Source: PALSA-555 sp963821325
Lineage (GTDB): Bacteria > Actinomycetota > Acidimicrobiia > IMCC26256 > PALSA-555
DNA: 64,000 nt
Direction of reading: 5' to 3'
Assembly (NCBI GenBank): GCA_963821325.1
Contig: CAWGDC010000005.1
Span: 1 to 64,000, forward strand
The position numbers were made by a program, and so were the translations under genes. The notes under the pieces are model-generated. The model was not told where the DNA came from, did no database searches, and saw nothing but the letters and a program-made list of their open reading frames with translations. Positions within the stretch are counted from its first letter, which is position 1. Every line of letters begins with the position of its first letter. This document shows, in pieces, positions 46,907 to 55,276 of this stretch.

Positions 46907-47497
46907 CCTTCACCGACGTCCCTACAGCAACGCCTGGGAACCCGTCCGGCGGTCGGATAATCGTCGGGAGGCGAGCTGGCTCTGAACGAGATCTTGCAAT
47001 GGTTCGTCATTTCCGTATTGGCGACAGCCGTGCTTCGCTCTTGCCTCAGTCGCCGGCACGGCGGTGGAAGCAATATGAATAGGAGACCGAGAGTTTGAGC
47101 TGCTGAGGCAGGGCGAGACTCTGGGGTACGTCATCCCTGATCCCATCGAGCGTCACAACAAGGCGCAAGGCATAGCGGGCTCGTGTATGGAGTGCAGGGT
47201 TCACACTCAGGCAGCGCCAACGTGGCGGCAGGATCATGTTCCTCGGTAGGGATTGAGACATGGGCTGTTGGTGGGGCCGGGGAACTGGCCCGACCACAGT
47301 CAACGATGCAAGTACCGCAGTATCCGCGGCCGGTGCCGCGATCCTTGGTACCGTGCCGCTCCTAACCCAGTTGCCCCTGGTCGACGAGGTCGTCCTGGTC
47401 GAGGCCGAAGGGTCAACGGAGGCCTGGCCGGCATACAGCCCAGCGCTGGTGTCGGCGGTCATCTCGACGAAGTCCCCGCGACCTCGCAGGTCTAGAT
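46907..47497. other. region without a supported gene
   Basis: About 590 bp. Frames on either strand (for example minus 47,462-47,046) look unlike proteins. GGTACCAAGGATC on the minus strand at about 47,341-47,353 shares the CCAAGG core of the palindromes described further right. Otherwise I see nothing definable. Confidence 0.35.
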
Positions 47498-47986
47498 CTA
47501 GCCCCGGGCCACGCGTGCGCGATCGGCCGCGTCCGGCGCCTCAGCGGGCCATGATCTGCGCTCAGGCACCAGGATGAGCGGACGCGTGCTGCGATGTGCG
47601 AGCCGGGTTGCAGTCCCGCCGAGTAGGAAATCGCCAGCCGCGGTACGGCCGGTTTTCGCGATGACGAGAAAGTCCGCGTCCTCCTCGTCAGCGAGACCGA
47701 GCAAGCACTTGACAGGGTCTCCACGCGTGAGATTCGTTCGGTAGCGAACGCCGGTCTCCCGCAGCGGCTCGGACCAGAGCCCCTCGAGTAGGAGACGGTG
47801 CTCCGTCTCGATACGCATGTAGTCGATCTGGGCGATCGACATCATCCACTCGCCGATGCTGGAAACCACGTGCGCGAGGAGGACCTCGGCGTCGACCCGG
47901 CGGGCAAAATCGGCACTCCACTCCACGGCTCGTTGCGCGGCCGGTGATCCATCGGTCGCAACCAAGAGGCGCACGGGTCGGCTCAC
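47498..47986 (-). CDS. universal stress protein (UspA family)
   Basis: 162 aa: RLLVATDGSPAAQRAVEWSA at the start and the nucleotide-binding motif near the end (IAKTGRTAAGDFLLGGTATRL), a G-x2-G-x9-G-T pattern with an Arg variation. GTG 47986 follows AAGGAGC. First recognisable member of a run of dormancy/stress-type genes that continues to 55 kb. Confidence 0.85.
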   Translation of the reverse strand: MSRPVRLLVATDGSPAAQRAVEWSADFARRVDAEVLLAHVVSSIGEWMMSIAQIDYMRIETEHRLLLEGLWSEPLRETGVRYRTNLTRGDPVKCLLGLADEEDADFLVIAKTGRTAAGDFLLGGTATRLAHRSTRPLILVPERRSWPAEAPDAADRARVARG

Positions 47987-48019
47987 CGGTTCGCTCCTTC
48001 ATGTCAGGTTGATCGGTGG

Positions 48020-48270
48020 CTCGGGGAGCCGGGTGCATGATGAGGGTCGTCACCTCGGCGGCGTTCGGCACGCCGTCATGATCGGTGTCGATCGTGACCG
48101 CGTCAGTCACCGTGACGCTGGTTGCTACGCCGTCAGGTCCGATACCGGAGTCCAACTCGCGGATCTCCTCGATACCTGGATCCCGCACCTTCCGGATCTT
48201 TTCGAGGCGGAACACGACGCCTCGTTCATACTGATGGACGATGACGACACCAAGGTTTCGGCATCCGCTT
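48020..48270 (-). pseudogene. possible slipin/stomatin N-terminal remnant
   Basis: The minus-strand reading VVIVHQYERGVVFRLEKIRK VRDPG resembles the start of the slipin/SPFH domain (YERGVVFRLG...GPG). After about 25 residues the similarity ends and the frame continues as IRELDSGIGPDGVATSVTVT without a known match. No intact start. Low confidence; slipins do occur in dormancy-type clusters. Confidence 0.35.
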
Positions 48271-48318
48271 TCCCTCTCATGACGTCCTAACGCGTTCCTG
48301 ATCGGTGGTTGGCCGGAG

Positions 48319-48594
48319 CTACTCGTGTACTTGCACCGGCCGGCCCTCGAAGGCTTCGATGCGCTCAGCCGCGGCCTCCAGGAGCTTGTGGGCGAGATCG
48401 GAGAGCGCTCGCCCGGCGGCCAGCTCCTCGCCGATTCGTGGCACCGTCGGGTCGGCAGGGTTCCTGCGTGCTCGGCCACCTCCGACGAGGCGTCCGTTGG
48501 CGTACTCAAGCAGCGCTTCGGCTTGGGTTTCATCGGGCGTCTCGTCGAGCAACACCTCGACCGTCCACACCTTGGCTTCACTGGTCTGTCTCAT
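48319..48594 (-). CDS. DUF1876 protein
   Basis: 91 aa: KVWTVEVLLDETPDETQAEA, LVGGGRARRNPADPTVPRIG and GRALSDLAHKLLEAAAERIE match DUF1876, a dsRBD-like fold found almost only in actinobacteria and frequent in hypoxia/dormancy regulons. The ATG at 48594 has AAAGAGGC upstream. Function unknown. Neighbours of the same class support a stress role. Confidence 0.85.
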   Translation of the reverse strand: MRQTSEAKVWTVEVLLDETPDETQAEALLEYANGRLVGGGRARRNPADPTVPRIGEELAAGRALSDLAHKLLEAAAERIEAFEGRPVQVHE

Positions 48595-48938
48595 TGTTCA
48601 TGCCTCTTTCTGCGCTGGGCGACAGGCGCGGGTCTGTGGAGTCACTGTCGGGGTGATCGCCGGAGACGATCCGTGAGCCCGCTGCGGGGCACCCAGGGCT
48701 GGTCATGGGCCGGCTCGAGGTCGGGACGGTGCGTCGGGTTCGTTTGGCGTCGCGCGCGCCGCCAACCCCACCGCCGCTCTGGCCCTCGGTCCTTGCTGCG
48801 CTGGAATTTCATGGGTACCTCCAATTCCTGCGAGGTGTGTCGCGCTGTCCGCTGGTTCAGTTCTGTGGAGAAGGGCTCTCGTTGAGCGTGGCGCTCGGGG
48901 TCTCCGATGACCAGGGTCCAAGGGCCCGTGTCGGTCGC
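48595..48938. other. intergenic region with one CCAAG palindrome
   Basis: About 340 bp with no convincing gene; short Arg-rich frames on both strands only. It carries GGGTCCAAGGGCCC at 48914-48927 and presumably the promoter for the DUF1876 gene. Confidence 0.4.
48914..48927. promoter_or_regulatory. CCAAG-core 14-bp palindrome
   Basis: GGGTCCAAGGGCCC differs by one base from GGGTCCAAGGTCCC at 53,707. It lies 12 bp beyond the stop of the fusion gene and about 320 bp upstream of the DUF1876 gene. See the finding on the shared box. Confidence 0.5.
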
Positions 48939-50294
48939 TCACTGCCTGTTCACGCGGCCAGGGCGTGCCCCCTGGGCGAGATGGTCGCTGAACCACTGAG
49001 CGGCCAGCTCGGCGACGGTCTCGAGCGTGCCGGGCTCCTCAAAGAGGTGAGTCGCACCGGGGACGACCTCGAGGCGGTGCTCACAGGTCAGCCGGTGGGC
49101 AGCCTCCCCGTTGAGGTCCAGCACGACCTCGTCGTGGCCGCCGACGATCAGCAAGGTCGGGGCCCGCACCGCAGCAAGACGAGGCCCCGCCAGGTCGGGG
49201 CGGCCACCCCGCGAGACGATCGCGCGGACCGGAGATTCTGGATCGGCGGCCGCCCACAGGGCGGCGGCGGCGCCGGTGCTGGCACCGAAGTAGCCGATGG
49301 GGAGTTCGGCGACGTCCACCTGTGTGGACAACCAGCGCGTTACGGCGTCGAGCCGCTCGGCCAATAGCTCGACGTCGAACACGTTGGCACGGTCGAGTTC
49401 CTCGCGAGTGGTCAGCAGGTCAAAGAGCAGCGTTGCGAGGCCAGCCTCGTTGAGCAGCCCGGCCACGAGCCGGTTCCGGGGGCTGTGACGACTGCTCCCG
49501 CTCCCGTGCACGAACACGACTATTCCGAGCGCGCTAGATGGCACGGTCAGCTGCCCGGAGAGGCTCACAGACCCAGCGGGAATCTCGACCTCGGGGTCGC
49601 CTAGGGCGGTTGGTGGGTGGTCCTGCGCTGGGCTCGCTCCAACCGGAGGCGTCGCGACTGCAGCCTCCGCGAGCAGCGACGCCACCTCGGCGTCCGGGGT
49701 CTGGGCGAAGTCGGCGTACCACTGACCGACGGCGAAGAACGCGGCGGGTGTCTCGAGACAGACGACTTCGTCGGCCTCGGTTGCGAGCGCACGCAACAAA
49801 TCCTGGGCCGCCACGGGCACCGCCAACACCACCCGTGCCGCGCCGTGGGCACGGGCGACCTGCAGCGCGGCGCGTGCTGTCCCGCCGGTGGCGATGCCGT
49901 CGTCGACGACGATGACGGTCCGGCCGGCAAGGGACAGCGCCGGCCGGTCGCCACGAAACCGCATCGCTCGGCGCTCGAGCTCGGCACGCTCCCGTGTTTC
50001 CACGGCGGCGATCTCATCGGGTTGGACACCGGCGAGCCGGATGAGATCGTCGTTCAAGACTCGGGCGCCATCCTCGCCGATGGCGCCCATCCCGAGCTCC
50101 GGCTGGTGGGGGACGCCGAGCTTGCGGACCACGATGACATCGAGCGGCGCGTCGAGGACGCGGGCGATCTCTGCCGCGACTGGCACCCCTCCGCGTGGCA
50201 GCCCGACCACGATCGGGTCCTCCCGGCGCAGATGCTCAAGCCGGCCCGCGAGGCGCTGACCAGCATCCCGGCGGTCACGGAACAGACGCATCAT
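48939..50294 (-). CDS. phosphoribosyltransferase-alpha/beta hydrolase fusion
   Basis: 451 aa. Residues 1-215 are a type I phosphoribosyltransferase (VVGLPRGGVPVAAEIARVLD, with the PRPP loop VIVVDDGIATGGTARAA). Residues about 250-450 are a dienelactone-hydrolase-like alpha/beta hydrolase (GIVVFVHGSGSSRHSPRNRL, nucleophile elbow GYFGASTGAAAAL, acid in VGGHDEVVLDLN, His in VPGATHLFEEPG). This fusion is typical of actinobacterial dormancy clusters. Tandem ATGs at 50294/50291. The substrates of both halves are unknown. Confidence 0.85.
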   Translation of the reverse strand: MMRLFRDRRDAGQRLAGRLEHLRREDPIVVGLPRGGVPVAAEIARVLDAPLDVIVVRKLGVPHQPELGMGAIGEDGARVLNDDLIRLAGVQPDEIAAVETRERAELERRAMRFRGDRPALSLAGRTVIVVDDGIATGGTARAALQVARAHGAARVVLAVPVAAQDLLRALATEADEVVCLETPAAFFAVGQWYADFAQTPDAEVASLLAEAAVATPPVGASPAQDHPPTALGDPEVEIPAGSVSLSGQLTVPSSALGIVVFVHGSGSSRHSPRNRLVAGLLNEAGLATLLFDLLTTREELDRANVFDVELLAERLDAVTRWLSTQVDVAELPIGYFGASTGAAAALWAAADPESPVRAIVSRGGRPDLAGPRLAAVRAPTLLIVGGHDEVVLDLNGEAAHRLTCEHRLEVVPGATHLFEEPGTLETVAELAAQWFSDHLAQGARPGRVNRQ

Positions 50295-50307
50295 CGATAT
50301 CCCAGGA

Positions 50308-51384
50308 TCAGTAGCGAAGCAGCATCGCGATCGGGCCGTGGACACCGAGTGCCCCGGGTTCGAGGAACACCACCTCACCTCTCGACTCCACGACGATGTC
50401 GATGAGCGCGTCGACGGCGTCATCGAGAACCTCGGGGGCGTCGACGTCCCCTGCAGGCTCCAGTCTCCGGTCCACGATGCGCGCCGGGTACTCGAAGTCT
50501 TCCTCCACGAGCAACAACCGGCCCCGGCCCTCGAGGGCCCGTTCCCACGTTGGCTTGATTCCCACGACCGCCAGGCCCGCGCCGATCGCCTCGACCACTT
50601 CGGCGACGGCCTTCGCCGATTGCTCAGCGCGGTAGTTCTCCAGGACCGGTCGCACCAAGTGCGCCAACTCGCCGGGCGGGGTGAGCTCCTCGTTGAGCGT
50701 CAAGTGGCCGATGATCCACTCCCCATGCCGGGTGACCTTCTTGAAGTACGCCAGGTCACGCTCCGTCCCGACGACCATGACGGGCAACGGGTCGGCACCG
50801 GCATATGCAGCCAGGGCGTGATCGACGCGGCGGAAGAACTGCTCCTGCTGGTTTTCGCTACGTGCGGAGTGTGGCGCGTAGCCACCCGACGCGAGCGGCT
50901 CACCGCGAGCGCCCTCCACGAACATCGGGAAACCATCGGTCCGAACCTCGACCAGCGTGGTGCCGTCACTCTCCAGAAGCCGGGCGGGCTTCTCGGCAAG
51001 GACGAGCACTCGATACCGGGGGCTACGAGCCAGTCCGACGGCCAGGTCACGAGTCTCGAACGCGTCGTTCACGACCACCCGTTCGGGGACGCTGAATGGC
51101 AGCATGAAGACGCTGGTCTCCGTCGGCGTCGCGAACACGGCCACCCCTTCGGACGGATGGCTGAGGTCGATCGACTCGACGCCCTCGTCGAGGTTGCGGA
51201 GGGCGGCCGCGCTCGTCCGCGCACCGAGTTCTCCGTGGAGCCGCCGCCGAGCCTCCTCGAGAAGGTGGCGTAGCCGAGCCGGATCCTCCGGGTTGCCGGG
51301 CCGCTGCCGCTGCAACGGAGACAGCAGCGACACCGCCGGGTAGCCGCGGGGCTCCCGCAGCCGCTGGAGATCGCTGCGGTTCAT
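50308..51384 (-). CDS. eRF1-like (baeRF) protein
   Basis: 358 aa. MNRSDLQRLREPRGYPAVSL and VAVFATPTETSVFMLPFSVP, RVVVNDAFETRDLAVGLAR with RYRVLVLAEKPARLL are the bacterial eRF1-family (baeRF) pattern; the C-terminal part (VMVVGTERDLAYFKKV ... IGAGLAVVGI) is the third domain. Members are proposed ribosome-associated stress factors, although the peptide-release GGQ motif is not obvious here. It lies 13 bp upstream of the fusion gene and overlaps the small gene before it (ATGA). Confidence 0.75.
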   Translation of the reverse strand: MNRSDLQRLREPRGYPAVSLLSPLQRQRPGNPEDPARLRHLLEEARRRLHGELGARTSAAALRNLDEGVESIDLSHPSEGVAVFATPTETSVFMLPFSVPERVVVNDAFETRDLAVGLARSPRYRVLVLAEKPARLLESDGTTLVEVRTDGFPMFVEGARGEPLASGGYAPHSARSENQQEQFFRRVDHALAAYAGADPLPVMVVGTERDLAYFKKVTRHGEWIIGHLTLNEELTPPGELAHLVRPVLENYRAEQSAKAVAEVVEAIGAGLAVVGIKPTWERALEGRGRLLLVEEDFEYPARIVDRRLEPAGDVDAPEVLDDAVDALIDIVVESRGEVVFLEPGALGVHGPIAMLLRY

Positions 51385-51545
51385 CCAGCACCTCCGCGGC
51401 GAGATGAGCCAGCGCGCCCGAGGTTCAGATCGAGACGGGGGCCGACAACGCGCGGACCGCTGACCAACAAGGGATCGTCAAACACGCGTCTGGCCTCGTC
51501 GATGATCGACGCGGCGCTCGCACGCAGCACTGCAGGTCGCGCCAT
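51381..51545 (-). CDS. 54-aa hypothetical protein
   Basis: From ATG 51545 the product reads MARPAVLRASAASIIDEARR VFDDPLL..., ending Arg/Gly-rich; its stop overlaps the eRF1-like gene start. Position in the operon is the main support. No family recognised; an upstream start at 51566 is possible. Confidence 0.45.
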   Translation of the reverse strand: MARPAVLRASAASIIDEARRVFDDPLLVSGPRVVGPRLDLNLGRAGSSRRGGAG

Positions 51546-51700
51546 CCCCCTGTGCAGACGCGTCACGGTCTCTCCGTGGGGAACGCGCTCGTCGGTTCAG
51601 TGTCGGCCAATCGTTCGCTCATACGAGGTTCCTCTCGGTTCCTCTCGTTCGGGGCTACCCCAGCCCTGGGCGGAACGCCCTGACAGGGCAAACAGCGTCG

Positions 51701-51913
51701 CTACGTAGACGCCGGATCGCTGCCGGCGTGTGGGTAGTGCTCCACGGTGGCGTCGGAACCCGGGAAGAACAGGCCTTCCTCGCCGTCGTCCCAGCGAATG
51801 AGATAAGGAGGACCCCCATCGGGACCGTGCACCTCCAGGATCTCGGCGTCGCGCTCCGCGTCGCCGACGTGGTGGCCCTTGATCATGAGCCGATCGCCTA
51901 CCGCAGCCTTCAT
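51701..51913 (-). CDS. DUF1918 protein
   Basis: 70 aa: MKAAVGDRLMIKGHHVGDAE, AEILEVHGPDGGPPYLIRWD DG and LFFPGSDATVEHY match DUF1918, a small SH3-like actinobacterial family often induced in dormancy. Likely monocistronic. Function unknown. Confidence 0.85.
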   Translation of the reverse strand: MKAAVGDRLMIKGHHVGDAERDAEILEVHGPDGGPPYLIRWDDGEEGLFFPGSDATVEHYPHAGSDPAST

Positions 51914-52383
51914 CTGGCATCACCTTCCCGTGTGCTCAGTGGAACGACCTCGATGTCGATCGATGGCGACCTGGTCGTGTCTCCAGCCCTTCCTGCCGCC
52001 TCCGATGCCATCCCGTCGATCATTCCTCCAGAGGACGGCGACGACTAGGGTCGATCGTCCCAAGTTCTGCTGGCCCGGCGGCTGATCATCCGGGGTCCAC
52101 GACCACATGGGGAGGGTGGACCGGTTTGGCGCCGACGTACGCGCCGCCTTGTTCCCGGCCCGACCCGGGCGACGTGGCCGTGGAGGGACTGGCAGGGAGG
52201 CCACCCCTGAGAACGATGCCGTGGCAGCGATCCAGTCACGTCATCCGCTTCGAAGATCGCAGGGCAGGCTCCGGGAGGCCAGGGCCTTCCGACAAGGGAA
52301 TCAGCTTGCTACTCGCCCCAGTTGGCGCCGTGAGCTATTCGGCTGCCCTGCTGTAGCCCAACCGTGTTGGCGGAGGTGTTCGC
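51914..52383. other. intergenic region, no supported gene
   Basis: About 470 bp between the DUF1918 gene and the ABC genes. Open frames are Arg/Pro-rich on both strands. No palindrome of the CCAAG type found here. Confidence 0.4.
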
Positions 52384-52503
52384 CTATTCGGTGTGGCCGA
52401 AGCCTTTGATGGCGAAGCCGAGGAAGACGGCGGCGAAGACGCAGACGACCGCGAGCTCGGCGCCGAGTGGCAAGGTGTGGCCGGGTAGTTCGAGAATGGC
52501 CAT
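52384..52503 (-). CDS. 39-aa single-span membrane peptide after ABC ATPase
   Basis: From ATG 52503, preceded by TAGGAGCAACC, the product is MAILELPGHTLPLGAELAVV followed by a hydrophobic stretch and ending KGFGHTE. The second half looks like the last transmembrane helix and tail of a DrrB-type ABC-2 permease. It occupies the exact operon position of the permease. Either an internally deleted permease or a genuine small membrane protein. Confidence 0.55.
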   Translation of the reverse strand: MAILELPGHTLPLGAELAVVCVFAAVFLGFAIKGFGHTE

Positions 52504-52511
52504 GGTTGCTC

Positions 52512-53632
52512 CTACCGCCGGTGCGGCCGGGCGCGCATGCGCATGGGCATGACGTGCTCGGCGTGGCCCTCGCGGGTCTCGCGCCCGGTGAAGTGCAAGA
52601 ACACGTCGTCGAGGGTCGGGCGGTGGACGGGGACGTGGCTGACGGCCACGCCGGCGATGTCAATGAACGGGCGACTTGGGCCTCGCCCTCGGCGCTGAGA
52701 ACGACGAGCGATCCTTCGCCCTGGCGCACCCGGAAGCCGGCGGCGCCCAGGCGCTGGGCCGCGACGGCGTCGTCCGCGGTGATCAGCTCCACGGTGTTGG
52801 ACCCCACTTGGCGCTTGAGCTCTTCGGGGGTGTCGAGGGCGACGATCGAGCCTTGGTCGATGATGGCGATACGGTCGGCGTACTCGGTCTCGTCCATGTA
52901 GTGGGTGGTGAGGAAGATCGTCACCCCGGCTTCTCGGCGAAGTCGTAGGACGTCTTCCCACATGAGTGCCCGGGTTTGTGGGTCGAGGCCGATCGTCGGT
53001 TCGTCAAGAAAGAGCACCGCCGGGGTATGCAGCATCCCCCGGGCGATCTCGAGACGTCGGGCCATGCCGCCCGAGAAGGTGGAGATCAGATCCCGTCGCC
53101 GGTCCGAGAGCGCCACGTTGCGCAGGACTCGGTCGATGCGCTCGTCGACCTCGGCCCGCGGGACGTGGTAGAGCACGGCGTGGAAACGCAGGTTCTCCTC
53201 GGCAGTGAGCTGGTCGTCGAGGGTCTGCTCCTGGAAGACGAGGCCGATGTGACGCCGCACAGCCTTCGGCTGGCGCTCGACGTCGAAGCCATCCACTGAC
53301 GCTCGGCCGCCGGTGGGCCGGACGAGTGTGCACAGCATGTTGATCGTGGTGGTCTTGCCCGCCCCATTGGGCCCCAAGAAGGCGAACACCTCGCCGCGGG
53401 CGACCGAGAACGAGACGCCTTTGACGGCTTCGACGTCGCCATAGCGCTTGGAGAGCCCCGACACCTCGATGGCGGCGACGTCATCGGGCGCCCGGTGCGC
53501 GAACTTGGTGTCGGGGCTCGGCGCTTGGGACGACGACCCAGACCGAGCCGACGACAGACCTTCGTCGGCGAGCACCGGCGACACGGCGTGGTTGGACGCC
53601 TCGGCCCGCTGCTTCGTTGAGCGCACAGCCAC
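52512..53632 (-). CDS. DrrA-type ABC transporter ATP-binding protein, one frameshift
   Basis: A 50-residue low-complexity N-terminus precedes a DrrA ATPase: Walker A GPNGAGKTTT, signature FSGGMARRLEIARGM, Walker B FLDEPTIGLDP and switch TTHYMDE. A missing base near 52,670 moves the C-terminal domain into another frame (FIDIAGVAVSHVPVHRPTLD DVF), ending at 52512. The start GTG 53632 is tentative. A CCAAG palindrome lies 75 bp upstream. The usual permease partner is absent (see the 39-aa peptide). Confidence 0.8.
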
Positions 53633-53706
53633 AACAACCTCTCGACGAAACGACCTCGATTTGGTCCCAACCGGCAGCCTGCATCCCCGAGCGACCCGCG
53701 AAACCA

Positions 53707-53720
53707 GGGTCCAAGGTCCC
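53707..53720 (-). promoter_or_regulatory. CCAAG-core 14-bp palindrome upstream of ABC gene
   Basis: GGGTCCAAGGTCCC lies 75 bp before the GTG of the DrrA-type gene. It is close to the dormancy-regulator (DosR) consensus GGGAC-n4-GTCCC in spacing and ends. Confidence 0.5.
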
Positions 53721-53806
53721 CTGACGGCCTACGTTTCCGGGCACCCGTATTGCCCAGCGTCTCGTCGGGCACCCTCGGCCTCGTCAGATCGCAAAGGCCG
53801 GCTCCG

Positions 53807-54493
53807 TCATCGGGGGCTGATCACCCAGGGGCTGACCGGATGTGGATTGGGCTCCCGATTGTGAAGCTCGCTGATCACGTCAAGGACGCCCTCGACGTTT
53901 CGAACCATGCCGACCACGATCGACTTGTCCCAGGCGTAGCGGACGTCACCGGTCAGCCTGACGACCCCATCTTGTACCGAGCAGTGGACATGGCTGTCGT
54001 CGAGGCGGTTGGGGCCGTTCAGCACCCCCTCGACGTCGACGCGGATCGCATCGTCGGGGCGGTCGAACGTCCGCAGGATGTCCTGGCGAGAAACGATCCC
54101 GACGAACTGGTCGGCTTCCACGACGGGAAGTCTCTTGACGCCGCGGTCCAGCATTCGACGGGCTGCGGACCGGACATCGTCGCTGGGTTGGCATGTCACT
54201 AGCACCCTCGTCATGACATCGCCCGCGGTGGACCCGGCCGCCTTGGTGACCCAGCGGTGCTCCCGCCCGGACAAGACGTCCACGAGCAAGCCCAACGCTC
54301 GGTGCCGGTGGCCGCCGTATGCCTCCTTGGAGATCAGATCTGCTTCGGTGACGATCCCAATCAGGCGATGGTGATCGTCCAGCACCGGCAGGCTGCTCAC
54401 CTCCGACCTGACGAGACGCTCGGCCACCTCTTTCAAGGACGTGTCGGGAGTCACGGTCACCAGATCCTTCGTCATGATGTCGCCGACTTTCAC
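53807..54493 (-). CDS. CBS-BON domain protein
   Basis: 228 aa from GTG 54493, chosen for its ribosome-binding site AAGGAGAGG. Two CBS domains (DIMTKDLVTVTPDTSLKEVA ... LVRSEVSSLPVLDD and DVMTRVLVTCQPSDDVRSAA ... VKRLPVVE) bind adenosine nucleotides. A C-terminal BON domain at about 160-215 (VHCSVQDGVVRLTGDVRYAW) may bind membrane. This architecture is common in actinobacterial dormancy regulons. A CCAAG palindrome lies 42 bp upstream. Confidence 0.9.
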   Translation of the reverse strand: MKVGDIMTKDLVTVTPDTSLKEVAERLVRSEVSSLPVLDDHHRLIGIVTEADLISKEAYGGHRHRALGLLVDVLSGREHRWVTKAAGSTAGDVMTRVLVTCQPSDDVRSAARRMLDRGVKRLPVVEADQFVGIVSRQDILRTFDRPDDAIRVDVEGVLNGPNRLDDSHVHCSVQDGVVRLTGDVRYAWDKSIVVGMVRNVEGVLDVISELHNREPNPHPVSPWVISPR

Positions 54494-54534
54494 CGCTAGC
54501 CTCTCCTTCACTGGCCCGTCTGTTCGCGGGCCTG

Positions 54535-54548
54535 GTTCCAAGTACCTG
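54535..54548 (-). promoter_or_regulatory. CCAAG-core palindrome upstream of CBS-BON gene
   Basis: GGTTCCAAGTACCT, 42 bp before the CBS-BON start, shares the centre and ends of the other boxes. Confidence 0.45.
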
Positions 54549-54686
54549 TCTATGCCCCATCGGCGCTAGAGGCGAAGGTCCCAGTCGGGTCGGTGGTCAA
54601 TGGGGCCCTCGGTGAGGCCCATGTGATCTCGGGGTGTGAGATAACCCCTCGCTCGACCCGACTAGGACGCTCGTTGCCGACGTTCT

Positions 54687-54700
54687 GGGATCAAGTACCC
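54687..54700 (+). promoter_or_regulatory. CCAAG-type palindrome upstream of cyclase gene
   Basis: GGGATCAAGTACCC lies 10-22 bp before the candidate ATG codons of the cyclase gene, overlapping its core promoter. It matches the other boxes at most positions (TCAAG in place of CCAAG). Confidence 0.45.
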
Positions 54701-54709
54701 GGAACTGTC

Positions 54710-55276
54710 ATGCTGTTGGCCATGCCGCAAAGCAGTTCGCCGCCACCTCGTCTTGAACGCAGCTTTGCTTTTGTCGATCTCTGCGGCTTCACGGACTTCT
54801 CCGAGGAGCATGGTGATGATCAAGCAGCCGAGCTGTTGCATCTTCTTCGAACGAACGTGCGAGAAGCCTCATCGAGCCATGGTGTGCGGATAGATAAGTG
54901 GCTCGGAGACGGCGCCATGCTGGTGGCCGACGACTGGGCGCCGCTGGTCCACACGGTCATCGAGGTGAAATCGGCTCTAGCCGACAAATCCCCCTTGGCG
55001 ATGCGAGCCGGCCTTGCTGCTGGCTTGGTCATGGTCTTTGAGGGAGACGACTATGTGGGACGGGCCATCAACCTGGCGTCCAAACTCTGCGAGTTAGCTG
55101 AACCCGGTCAATGTCTCGTTCCGGCATACCTTGAAATCAAGACAATCCCGGGGGTCTCAGCGTGTCCGGCTGGTATTCGAAGGATTCCCGGTTTCGCTGG
55201 TCCGCTGGATCTGATCAGCATCGACGCGGCAAGTGACGAACCCGGCGGCAACGACGTACCCGCTGCCTGCCAGTGA
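54710..55276 (+). CDS. class III adenylate/guanylate cyclase domain protein
   Basis: 188 aa, essentially a stand-alone cyclase homology domain: FAFVDLCGFTDFSEEHGDDQ with the first metal Asp, RIDKWLGDGAMLV with the second Asp, and AMRAGLAAGLVMVFEGDDYV GRAINLASKL, including the late conserved N. Class III cyclases make cAMP or cGMP. ATG 54710 or 54722 may be the start. The last 44 bases overlap the acetyltransferase fragment in another frame. Confidence 0.75.
   Translation: MLLAMPQSSSPPPRLERSFAFVDLCGFTDFSEEHGDDQAAELLHLLRTNVREASSSHGVRIDKWLGDGAMLVADDWAPLVHTVIEVKSALADKSPLAMRAGLAAGLVMVFEGDDYVGRAINLASKLCELAEPGQCLVPAYLEIKTIPGVSACPAGIRRIPGFAGPLDLISIDAASDEPGGNDVPAACQ

Noticed and set aside
47046..47462. 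Minus-strand hypothetical gene of 138 codons
   Set aside because: Composition is uneven, there is no ribosome-binding site and no recognisable fold; left as unexplained sequence.
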